Assembly: GCA_938028175.1 (NCBI GenBank)
Contig: CALJAE010000037.1
Span: 1 to 5,572 of the forward strand
Length of the DNA stretch: 5,572 nucleotides
Direction: 5' to 3'
Source: an uncultured Acidimicrobiales bacterium
GTDB lineage: Bacteria > Actinomycetota > Acidimicrobiia > Acidimicrobiales > SZUA-35
Shown: piece after piece, positions 1 through 5,572 of the stretch
Layout: every line of letters starts with the position of its first letter
How positions within the stretch are numbered: position 1 is the stretch's first letter
Program-made: the position numbers and the translations under genes
Notes under the pieces: generated by a model
What the model saw: the letters and a program-made list of their open reading frames with translations, nothing else
Database searches by the model: none
What the model was told of the DNA's origin: nothing

Positions 1-860
1 AAGTAACCGCCGAGACTGTAGACGAGAGCAGTACCTAAGGCGCCAACTAACGTGAGCATGGTTAGAAAACCTCGAGTGAATAATGCAGATCGGATGCCCG
101 TATCACGAACGCTTGCGGCTTTAGAGCGGAAACCACTTAACTCGTCTTCACCCCGACCAAAGAGCTTGACTAAGAGGGCACCCGAAACATTGAAACGTTC
201 AGTCATTGTTGAGTTCATTGAGGCATTTACATCGAGTGCCTCTTTCGTGATCTTCTGTTGAACCCCTCCTACCCAACGGTATGGAAACAAGAAAAGTGGA
301 CTCAGAGCTAGAGCCAAAAGGGTCAATCGCCACTCCCCAAAAAACATTGCTACCAGAGTTGTGATCAAGGTAATGACGTTAGAAACTACTGTTCCAAGAG
401 TTGCCGTTAGCGCCCTTTGCGCCCCAATAACATCGTTGTTTAGCCGATTGGTCAACTTACCGGTTTGTGTACGAGTGAAGAACGCCAGTGGAAGACTCTG
501 AACATGGTCGAATAAAGCAACTCGAAGGTCATAGATCACACCCTCGCCGATTCGAGAAGAAACATATCGCTCAACTAAGCTAACGACACCAGAAACAACG
601 GCAGCGCCAACAATTAGTGCCGAGAATATCCATAGCAAATTGAAACTTTCCTGTGGAATCGCCTGATCAATAATCAGTCCAAACAGGATTGCCGGAACGA
701 TTCCTAAGAGGGCTTGGATAATAACAGTAATCAAGAAACCGAAAACCTGGCGTCGATAAGGACTGGCAAAACGCCAAACACGTTGTGCTGCCTCTTTGTC
801 TATCTTGGCGTCCGCCACTTTTTCGCGGTCTCTTGGCCACGCTGCTCGCATTGTGTGCAT
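1..860 (-). CDS. ABC exporter, N-terminal transmembrane part (partial, C-terminus off the left edge)
   Basis: The first 286 residues of an ABC-type exporter subunit with fused membrane and ATPase domains; the ATPase domain (Walker A, signature motif, Walker B) would lie beyond base 1. Hydrophobic segments lie at about residues 38-66, 72-95, 152-174, 176-197 and 262-282, the pattern of a six-helix exporter membrane domain with the sixth helix missing. Family landmarks are the intracellular-loop stretch FFTRTQTGKLTNRLNNDV (127-144) and TMTERFNVSGALLVKLFGR (218-236), which I recall from actinobacterial half-size exporters. The substrate cannot be told. The start is chosen as ATG at 860, because an in-frame TAA lies three codons upstream (867-869); ATG at 851 is equally possible, and neither has a clear Shine-Dalgarno. 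It lies 39 bases downstream of gene B on the same strand, so it may be co-transcribed with A and B. Family assignment is secure; function is only transport in general. Confidence 0.93.
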   Translation of the reverse strand, partial: MHTMRAAWPRDREKVADAKIDKEAAQRVWRFASPYRRQVFGFLITVIIQALLGIVPAILFGLIIDQAIPQESFNLLWIFSALIVGAAVVSGVVSLVERYVSSRIGEGVIYDLRVALFDHVQSLPLAFFTRTQTGKLTNRLNNDVIGAQRALTATLGTVVSNVITLITTLVAMFFGEWRLTLLALALSPLFLFPYRWVGGVQQKITKEALDVNASMNSTMTERFNVSGALLVKLFGRGEDELSGFRSKAASVRDTGIRSALFTRGFLTMLTLVGALGTALVYSLGGY

Positions 861-899
861 CTGAGGTTAAGCCTATCTGGACGATCAGCCCAAGGAGTT

Positions 900-1793
900 C
901 TAGGACCGGCCGGGCTTTCTACCCTCACTGCCATAGCGAGTGTTAAGCGGTACCCCACCGATATTGACTACATCTTTGGGGAGGCCAGACCTCTTATGCA
1001 GGTTTTGCTCGGTAAGTTTGTCGATCGAACCGGCTTCGGGTTCGAAATCATCTAAGTTGCCCTCTCTGAGTAACCCCTCACACATGACTTCTATGTCGTC
1101 CCATTCATCAATAGTGTGACCCCAATACTCAGGTCTACCTCGCCTATTTACAGTTGGCTCACTGTAATTATGCCGGGCTAAATCTAGGAGGCTTAAAAAC
1201 TTTTCCATTCCAACTGCCTGCATCAACCCATAAAAAACGTAGTTAGGACGTGAATTAAGATTCTCCACGCTTTCTTCGTAGCTTTCGAATTTTTTAAACA
1301 CCTCCTCAAGTCCAGAAACTAAGTCATGCTTCTGTGCATACCTTGTTAGCTCGTGGTACACCCCTGCAGCAACTTCTGTTTCACGCTTGTGGAAGGTAAG
1401 CTGAACAACCTTTGCCGACTTCATGTACCAAGGTTCGTCTCCCGGTTCCTTACTCTTTGAGGTTTCATCAAGACTTGTGAGTGCTACTACACCGTCTATT
1501 AGCCTCCTCTTTGGGTTCATGACACGATTCTTGTCTATCCCAGTTTGATCAGAAAAGGAGTCAGTTGAAACGATGTCCAGATTGGTAGCCCTACGCAGAA
1601 GACACATCATTATGTGTCGCTCTAACCTTCCAGTAGGCCACCTAATTTGGCTGTTCCCAGTGGCTAGTGCAATCATATGGCGTACATAACGCTCATCGAG
1701 ATAGATATCGACTGAATGCATCTCATCGACATAGTTGCGCATCGATCCCTCTAGCGACTTTTTGAGCTGCTCTTGCCTCGAATCACGCGCCAT
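900..1793 (-). CDS. Gene B: unrecognised 297-aa protein, second gene of an unknown pair
   Basis: I do not recognise this protein. It is soluble-looking, with no signal peptide or membrane segment, and charged throughout. Residues 57-106 (LERHIMMCLLRRAT, then SDQTGIDKNRV, then KRRLIDGVVAL) have the spacing and residue pattern of a winged helix-turn-helix, a weak by-eye inference. The middle (about 140-210) reads as amphipathic helices. Residues 221-255 are acidic with several Trp/Tyr (PEYWGHTIDEWDDIEVMCEG), and the last 30 residues are basic and Gly/Pro-rich (ending RKPGRS). The ATG at 1793 lies 5 bases after the stop codon of gene A; an AGAGGG at 1805-1810 sits 11 bases upstream, inside the end of A, slightly far for optimal use, so translational coupling to A is likely. 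That it is a real gene is supported by its length, tight packing with A and the lack of any convincing frame on the other strand. Confidence 0.8.
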   Translation of the reverse strand: MARDSRQEQLKKSLEGSMRNYVDEMHSVDIYLDERYVRHMIALATGNSQIRWPTGRLERHIMMCLLRRATNLDIVSTDSFSDQTGIDKNRVMNPKRRLIDGVVALTSLDETSKSKEPGDEPWYMKSAKVVQLTFHKRETEVAAGVYHELTRYAQKHDLVSGLEEVFKKFESYEESVENLNSRPNYVFYGLMQAVGMEKFLSLLDLARHNYSEPTVNRRGRPEYWGHTIDEWDDIEVMCEGLLREGNLDDFEPEAGSIDKLTEQNLHKRSGLPKDVVNIGGVPLNTRYGSEGRKPGRS

Positions 1794-1798
1794 TTTAT

Positions 1799-2641
1799 TT
1801 AGCGCCCTCTTTTAGTAATTGGAGGCCCAGGGGTTTCTCTCCCACCCCATCTTTGAATTGGACTAGAAGACTGACCATCTACGTTACCGTGATTCCAGCT
1901 GACAATCGTTTCAATATCTCCAAGTTCTAAGCCAAAGATACTTAGAGGTTCAGAGACGAGTTGTGAAGCCAAGAGGACGGACTGGCCCTCCACCTGAGTC
2001 AAACACAGTAATGCGTTTAGCGTGGCCTGGAGCCCAGACTGTTGGAACGCAGCCATTAAAAATCCGTGGCCTGTGTCTACAACTTGTACCAAACCATGGT
2101 CCCTCAGGTAATTTAGAAACTCAGCTTGATCTTTCTCTTTGTATGCACCTAAAAGTTTCTCGAAATTTCTTACAACAAAAACAAGACTATGAATGCTGCT
2201 TTCAACTGCTCGTGAGAGTTTTAGATCAATCGGCTCTTCAACAATCAGTTTGGAACGCTGAGGGGAACCTACCGAAAAGAGACCACTAGTAAAGTTAGAC
2301 AACAACGTCGCCACGCCCAAGTTATCCACCTTGGTAGCTAAGTTATACTCAGTCTCCGATAGACCATTGTTTCTGATCTTCGAGGCTCTCAACAACGACT
2401 CGACCTTAACTAATCGATCCGCCAAAGCGAATATGATCAGTCGCAAGTCAGACGAATTTGGAGCCAATAAGTGCTGCTCGTCGGCTCCTTGAAATTTATT
2501 CAACCGTTGAGTTACAGCATTTAAGTCAACGCCCTCTAGATCCACTCCGGCTTTTCTCAAGTTCCTAGCCATCGGCTTAACTAACGAAAATGAATCTTGA
2601 GTTACCGTTGGTCCAACGTCATAGTGATTGTCATCCGCCAT
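1799..2641 (-). CDS. Gene A: unrecognised 280-aa protein, first gene of an unknown pair
   Basis: I do not recognise this protein. It appears mostly alpha-helical and soluble, with one Cys and no signal peptide or membrane segment. Hydrophobic helix-like stretches lie at about residues 65-86 (DLRLIIFALADRLVKVESLL), 141-165 (ending HSLVFVVRNFEKLL) and 194-230, suggesting an all-helical core of about 230 residues. The C-terminal 25-30 residues look disordered, basic and Gly/Pro-rich (QRWGGRETPGPPITKRGR), resembling in composition the tail of gene B. The ATG at 2641 has a good Shine-Dalgarno, AGAGGG at 2646-2651, four bases away, which decides the start over the internal Met24. It runs divergently from the Nei-like gene across 92 bases and is followed by gene B after 5 bases. 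The pairing and similar tails suggest A and B act together; a nucleic-acid-related role is inference from the tails and the neighbour only. Confidence 0.8.
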   Translation of the reverse strand: MADDNHYDVGPTVTQDSFSLVKPMARNLRKAGVDLEGVDLNAVTQRLNKFQGADEQHLLAPNSSDLRLIIFALADRLVKVESLLRASKIRNNGLSETEYNLATKVDNLGVATLLSNFTSGLFSVGSPQRSKLIVEEPIDLKLSRAVESSIHSLVFVVRNFEKLLGAYKEKDQAEFLNYLRDHGLVQVVDTGHGFLMAAFQQSGLQATLNALLCLTQVEGQSVLLASQLVSEPLSIFGLELGDIETIVSWNHGNVDGQSSSPIQRWGGRETPGPPITKRGR

Positions 2642-2733
2642 TTTGCCCTCTATTTAAGTGTAGGGGACCCACTTGCAAAAGTTGGTGCAGCTGGGAGGCA
2701 CACTGGCTGAAAGTAGCTATTAGAGTTACATTA
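2642..2733. promoter_or_regulatory. Divergent intergenic region between gene A and the Nei-like gene
   Basis: These 92 bases must hold, or overlap, the start signals of both divergent genes. Leftward, the ribosome site AGAGGG (2646-2651) serves gene A; weak -10-like TACACT lies at about 2657-2662 on the minus strand with no good -35. Rightward, TTGTCA at 2628-2633 (5 of 6 to the sigma-70 -35 consensus) is followed after 17 bases by a poor -10 candidate TATTTA (2651-2656). That -35 would lie inside the first codons of gene A, so the two start regions would overlap and could be co-regulated. The promoter assignments are weak; a long Nei reading extending back to 2590 has no homology in this stretch. 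Confidence 0.3.
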
Positions 2734-3486
2734 ATGGCTGAAGGGGACACAATAACCAGAACTAAACAACGCTTAGCCCCGATCTTCTTGGGGTATGAGG
2801 TTACAGGCCTACATATCGCCAATCCAGGCAAGTGGAGAGGACACCGACCACGCGTTGGAATGGCCGCAACCAACTTTCGAATTGCAACCAACCAAGGAAT
2901 CGCTACTTGCAGCAAAGCAAAGAACATCGTTGGGCTATCCAAAGCTGAGGCTCAACGCGTAATGTCTCGATTTGGTCCAGACCTAATCGAGCTCCATAAC
3001 CTGGGTGATCCCCAAGACTCCAATAACTCTCAGTATGAACTCATGATAGAAAAGATTGTGACCAAGGCACGCACACGATTGGATCAAAACATATTCATTC
3101 ATGAGGCGTTAATGAATCAGTCAATCGCCTCTGGAATAGGAAACATCTACAAGAGCGAAGCCCTACATATTCAAAAACTCAACCCATTTGTTACTCTGGA
3201 ATCTCTAGATGATGAGCAAATAGCAAACCTATACAAGAAAGCGGCTGAGTTACTAGCAGCAAATGCACAGGGCCGAGACGCTGGAAAGAGGCGTCGAACC
3301 ATAGTTAACAGAGGAAGAACTGGGACTGAAAGTAGCAGTCAATTCTTTGTATACGGCCGCAACCAACTTAAGTGCCGTCGATGCGATGACTCAATCAGAC
3401 GAAGTTACAAAGAATCTGGCAAAGCTAGCAATGCTGGGAAGTATCAGCCAAGGAGCACTTACTGGTGCGACACTTGTCAGCGATAA
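2734..3486 (+). CDS. Fpg/Nei-family DNA glycosylase homologue, probably catalytically inactive
   Basis: Active members of this family remove oxidised bases and cut the abasic site, using the proline after the initiator Met, the following Glu and a lysine of the N-terminal lobe. Here the N-terminus reads MAEGDTITRT against MPEGDT in the family: the proline is Ala, while Glu3 remains. About 45 residues usually found between the first helix and the PGxxW segment (the RGKHLL-type lysine motif and the LHTHLRMxGSW strands) are absent; GYEVTGLHI runs directly into ANPGKWRGHRPRV (29-41). The DNA-binding part is kept: helix-two-turn-helix at about 117-143 (EALMNQSIASGIGNIYKSEA) and a C-terminal Cys4 zinc finger (C214, C217, C245, C248) with its arginine R240. 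A basic patch KRRR (185-188) precedes the finger. ATG 2734 was chosen over ATG 2590 because family homology begins there; a weak AGAG lies eight bases upstream. Total 250 residues, close to family length because of small insertions near the finger. Confidence 0.9.
   Translation: MAEGDTITRTKQRLAPIFLGYEVTGLHIANPGKWRGHRPRVGMAATNFRIATNQGIATCSKAKNIVGLSKAEAQRVMSRFGPDLIELHNLGDPQDSNNSQYELMIEKIVTKARTRLDQNIFIHEALMNQSIASGIGNIYKSEALHIQKLNPFVTLESLDDEQIANLYKKAAELLAANAQGRDAGKRRRTIVNRGRTGTESSSQFFVYGRNQLKCRRCDDSIRRSYKESGKASNAGKYQPRSTYWCDTCQR
3373..3480 (+). other. Zinc-finger segment of the Nei-like protein
   Basis: This stretch encodes residues 214-249: CRRC, then a 27-residue loop rich in Ser, Lys and Arg, then STYWCDTC. 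The four Cys match the Fpg/Nei zinc finger, and Arg240 sits where the family arginine contacts the lesion strand. The loop is somewhat longer than I recall for Nei2-type proteins. Its preservation argues that DNA binding has been selected for, despite loss of the catalytic residues. Confidence 0.75.
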
Positions 3487-3494
3487 CTTGCGAA

Positions 3495-4988
3495 TTATTC
3501 AGCAGACTTGATACTAGATTCACTTGTTGAAGCAGTATCGACAGCCTGTTGCATAGCCTCACGAACAAGCTGAGACAAAGGATCATCACTGTCTGGCTGT
3601 ACCTCTGGCATATCACGATAGCCCGGAGGTGGAGAATGAGGTTCTGCATCCATATCGATAACTACAGGATTTACTTCTTCAGAACGGACATTAATTTCTG
3701 CCTCTACTTCTGAAAGCATCCTCTTCTCGGCCTCAGCCAGTACAGCGTCGTCAATACCATCACCGAGAGCTTCTCGGTCATCAACACTGACGTTCTCCAA
3801 TGCATTGCTAACTTCTTTTTGAGCTGCGATTAGTCGTTCCTTAGCAGACTGCTCGGTTATATGAAGTCGAGCAATGCGCTTCTCGCTCTGTTCCACATAT
3901 TTGCGAACCTTCTCACGAACGACTTCTTCAGCCTCTTGGCGTAAGAATTCGCTTTGACTACGAGCCTGCTCCAGCAACTCAGCAACCTGAGTTCTAGCCT
4001 CGTCGATCTCAGCTAAGGCCTTGTCTCTTTGAGCCTCAGCTTCGGCTGCCTCAGCCAAGACACTCTCTTGACGTTCAACTACAAGAGAATCAGCTTCCAC
4101 ATACTTAGCTTGGTAGTAAGAGTCGGCCTCACCTATCTTAGATTCGAAGTAGCTGTCCGCTTCTTCCCGCCTAGAAGAAGAGTATCCGTCAGCCTCAGCC
4201 TGAGTAGTACTCAGATATTCATCAGCTTCTTTTAGTCGAGCATCAATCATTGAAAGCTCTTGACTTCGCTCCTCAACATTCGCATCGGCCTGACTAATAA
4301 CTGCCTCAGCTTCAGATTGAGCACCGGCGATAGTTTGTTCTGCCTTTGCGTTTGCATCAGCAATAACCTGATGTGCTGATGTCTCAGCCTCAGACATCAT
4401 TCGTTCTACCTTAGCTTGAGCATCAGCAAGCATCTTTTCGGATTCTGCCATTGAACTTGTGCGGCTATTCTGAATCTCTTGTTGAGCTTCATCAGATAAA
4501 CCCTCTGCTTGAGTCTTTGCATCAGCCACAATCGCTTCTGCCTGTTTGCGAGCTTCATCCAGCTGCTGCGCAATATTGGTTTCTGCCTCACGCATCTGCT
4601 TTTCGGAATCTGCATTCAGCTCGGCAGCAGCACGCCCTGCCTCTGACATAATGCGCTTAGCATCGTGTTCAGCATCTTGAATCAAAGTCGAAGCTTCTAG
4701 CTCGGCCCTCTTACGGATGTCCTCTCGAACTCCCTGCGCACCCTTAAGTAGGTCATCTACGTGCTCACTTAAGTTGTTGTACTGACCTTCTTCAGTAGCT
4801 TGCTGTTCTTGCAACATGAGTTGATCTTCAGCAGCGATGGCACGTGTTCTTGCTTCTTTAATCTGATCGTTTAATTTGGCGAACTCTCCACCTAAATGCT
4901 TCAGATATAACTTCACTTCGGTTTCGTCAAAGCCTTTGAGTTTACGAGTGAATTCTTTTTGTCCGATTTCTCCAGGTGTGTGCTCCAC
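3495..4988 (-). CDS. DivIVA-domain long coiled-coil protein (polar cytoskeletal type)
   Basis: A 497-residue protein made of an N-terminal DivIVA membrane-targeting domain (about 1-60) and a very long coiled coil (about 80-400), then an acidic stretch, a Pro-rich patch (about 449-457) and a final helix (DDPLSQLVREAMQQAVDTA, 468-486). DivIVA-family proteins bind curved membrane at cell poles and septa and recruit growth, division or chromosome-anchoring partners; the length and repeat style recall Streptomyces FilP/Scy more than short DivIVA/Wag31. Start: the frame is open to a TTG at 5045, but GTG at 4988 has AGGGGG at 4994-4999 five bases away and gives MEHTPGEIGQKEF, which lines up with the B. 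subtilis DivIVA N-terminus without gaps, FTRKLKGFDETEV at 13-25 matching its FTKSFRGYDEDEV. The membrane-inserting Phe17 is Leu and Arg18 is Lys. It converges on the Nei-like gene with 8 bases between stops. An exact orthologue name cannot be given. Confidence 0.9.
   Translation of the reverse strand: MEHTPGEIGQKEFTRKLKGFDETEVKLYLKHLGGEFAKLNDQIKEARTRAIAAEDQLMLQEQQATEEGQYNNLSEHVDDLLKGAQGVREDIRKRAELEASTLIQDAEHDAKRIMSEAGRAAAELNADSEKQMREAETNIAQQLDEARKQAEAIVADAKTQAEGLSDEAQQEIQNSRTSSMAESEKMLADAQAKVERMMSEAETSAHQVIADANAKAEQTIAGAQSEAEAVISQADANVEERSQELSMIDARLKEADEYLSTTQAEADGYSSSRREEADSYFESKIGEADSYYQAKYVEADSLVVERQESVLAEAAEAEAQRDKALAEIDEARTQVAELLEQARSQSEFLRQEAEEVVREKVRKYVEQSEKRIARLHITEQSAKERLIAAQKEVSNALENVSVDDREALGDGIDDAVLAEAEKRMLSEVEAEINVRSEEVNPVVIDMDAEPHSPPPGYRDMPEVQPDSDDPLSQLVREAMQQAVDTASTSESSIKSAE
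4065..4598 (-). repeat. Region coding for continuous 11-residue (hendecad) coiled-coil repeats
   Basis: Within the DivIVA-like protein, five-residue cores recur every 11 residues: QMREA (131), QLDEA (142), IVADA (153), LSDEA (164), a degenerate one (175), MLADA (186), MMSEA (197), VIADA (208), TIAGA (219), VISQA (230). The same register continues into five clear tandem units beginning EAD at 254, 265, 276, 287 and 298 (for example EADSYFESKIG). Tyr occupies the fifth position in the first four units (258, 269, 280, 291), replaced by Leu in the last. Eleven-residue periodicity favours a right-handed or straight coiled coil rather than the usual heptad form. The repeats are seen at protein level; the DNA has diverged. 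Confidence 0.85.
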
Positions 4989-4999
4989 CAGGACCCCCT
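4989..4999 (-). promoter_or_regulatory. Ribosome binding site deciding the GTG start of the DivIVA-like gene
   Basis: On the minus strand AGGGGG (4994-4999) is followed by five bases and then GTG at 4986-4988. It matches AGGAGG at five of six positions with ideal spacing, whereas the upstream TTG at 5045 has no such site. Together with gap-free alignment of the resulting N-terminus to DivIVA, this fixes the start. Confidence 0.75.
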
Positions 5000-5049
5000 G
5001 TAATGCGCTTAGGTGTAATACGTTGGCAAAATCCCTTGAAGCCAATCTA

Positions 5050-5061
5050 TTACCTAGGTAA
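5050..5061. promoter_or_regulatory. 12-bp perfect palindrome, possible operator upstream of the DivIVA-like gene
   Basis: TTACCTAGGTAA reads the same on both strands. It lies in the 173-base gap between the EAL gene and the DivIVA-like gene, about 61 bases upstream of the GTG start, where a regulator dimer could bind. Symmetry stops exactly at the outer bases. No convincing -35/-10 pair is visible, so the operator role is a guess; a 12-bp palindrome can also occur by chance. Confidence 0.35.
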
Positions 5062-5161
5062 CAGTCTCCGCCAATAAATTTCCGCCAGGTTTCAGGATAG
5101 CGGGATAACTCGCATAAACAGGCTCTAATTTAACAAAGCACACACAAAAGCGCCGGATTTT

Positions 5162-5572
5162 TTAGCCTTCTGGGGCAATGTAGCTCTTTAACCACAATTG
5201 TTCAGCTTCGGCATACGGTACAGGCTTGGAGAATCCATAACCCTGTCCATAGCGACAATTGAGATTCTGAAGCACCTTAAGCTGTTCGGCTGTCTCGACC
5301 CCTTCAGCTACAACCTGCATTCCCAGAGCATCTGCTAGGGCAATAGAAGCCGTAACAATAGCTGTATCTTCAAGAGATTTGGCTTCCCCTGCTAATCCAT
5401 TGACGAAAGAACGATCAATCTTAAGTGCATCAGCGTCAGAGAAATTACGTAGGTACTCCATCGTTGCATGCCCGATACCAAAGTCGTCGATAGCGATTCG
5501 ACAGTTGAGTTCTTTTAGTCTTGCAAGTGTGGAGAGGGCAACATCCATGTTTGCTATCTCCATTGACTCAGT
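5162..5572 (-). CDS. EAL-domain cyclic-di-GMP phosphodiesterase, C-terminal part (partial, N-terminus off the right edge)
   Basis: The last 136 residues of an EAL domain, the enzyme that linearises cyclic di-GMP to pGpG and so lowers this second messenger. The visible conserved positions are TES at the very start (the metal-binding Glu of the LExTES motif), DDFG (a variant IDDFGIGHATMEYL), the catalytic Lys in ALKIDRSFV, the Glu in VVAEGVET, and the Gln of GQGYGFSKPV near the end. All catalytic residues in this half are present, so the domain is probably active, subject to the EAL signature itself, which is off-window along with any sensor or GGDEF domain. It ends ten to fifteen residues after the domain (LWLKSYIAPEG). 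It is on the same strand as the DivIVA-like gene, 173 bases upstream of it, too far to assume one operon. No clear terminator hairpin follows the stop. Confidence 0.95.
   Translation of the reverse strand, partial: TESMEIANMDVALSTLARLKELNCRIAIDDFGIGHATMEYLRNFSDADALKIDRSFVNGLAGEAKSLEDTAIVTASIALADALGMQVVAEGVETAEQLKVLQNLNCRYGQGYGFSKPVPYAEAEQLWLKSYIAPEG

Noticed and set aside
714..1055. 113-aa plus-strand open frame over the exporter start and the end of gene B
   Set aside because: It spans two better-supported minus-strand genes, resembles no family I know and its composition looks like an antisense shadow.
2590..2733. N-terminal extension of the Nei-like protein to ATG 2590
   Set aside because: These 48 residues are antisense to the start of gene A and the divergent region and have no family similarity; homology starts sharply at MAEGDT (2734).
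2631..2942. 103-aa minus-strand frame over the Nei-like gene start
   Set aside because: Antisense to the conserved Nei coding sequence and covering gene A's control region; no independent support.
4029..4235. Plus-strand frames opposite the coiled-coil gene (also 4451-4651 and 4876-5061)
   Set aside because: They arise from the biased repeat composition of the DivIVA-like gene on the other strand.
5140..5175. GC-rich stretch followed by a T-run near the end of the EAL gene, as a terminator
   Set aside because: The GCGCCGG before the T-run has no convincing matching arm on either strand, so no stem-loop can be drawn.
1..5572. tRNA, rRNA, CRISPR array, insertion sequence or attachment site
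   Set aside because: No cloverleaf-like element, spaced direct repeats, terminal inverted repeats or transposase-like protein was seen on either strand.

Overview
The window looks like chromosomal DNA from an actinobacterium (Actinomycetota) of modest GC content, well below that of Streptomyces or Mycobacterium. The evidence is protein-level: an ABC exporter of a type common in actinobacteria, a Nei-like protein closest to actinobacterial Nei2-type sequences, and a long DivIVA/FilP/Scy-like polar coiled-coil protein. Genus cannot be decided; an uncultured aquatic lineage would fit but is a guess. All similarity statements are from memory of the families, not from a search.

Layout: bases 1-860 (minus) hold the N-terminal transmembrane part of an ABC exporter, cut by the window edge. 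Bases 900-1793 and 1799-2641 (both minus) hold two adjacent genes I do not recognise, here called B and A; A is upstream and is followed by B after 5 bases, and B is followed by the exporter after 39 bases, so A-B-exporter could be one transcript. Divergent from A, across 92 bases, is a Fpg/Nei-family DNA glycosylase homologue (2734-3486, plus). It converges, with only 8 bases between stop codons, on a DivIVA-domain protein (3495-4988, minus). After a 173-base intergenic stretch carrying a 12-bp perfect palindrome comes the C-terminal half of an EAL-domain c-di-GMP phosphodiesterase (5162-5572, minus), cut by the right edge.

How they fit together: the DivIVA-like protein and the EAL protein are probably ordinary cell-pole/envelope and signalling genes. 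The accessory-looking part is 900-3486: two unknown soluble proteins with basic Gly/Pro/Arg-rich tails, next to a Nei homologue that appears to have lost its catalytic N-terminal proline (Ala instead) and a block of about 45 residues that normally carries the second catalytic lysine, while keeping the H2TH and zinc-finger DNA-binding parts. A damaged-DNA-binding protein repurposed alongside A and B is the most interesting hypothesis here; it is inference, and simple decay of a repair gene is the main alternative.
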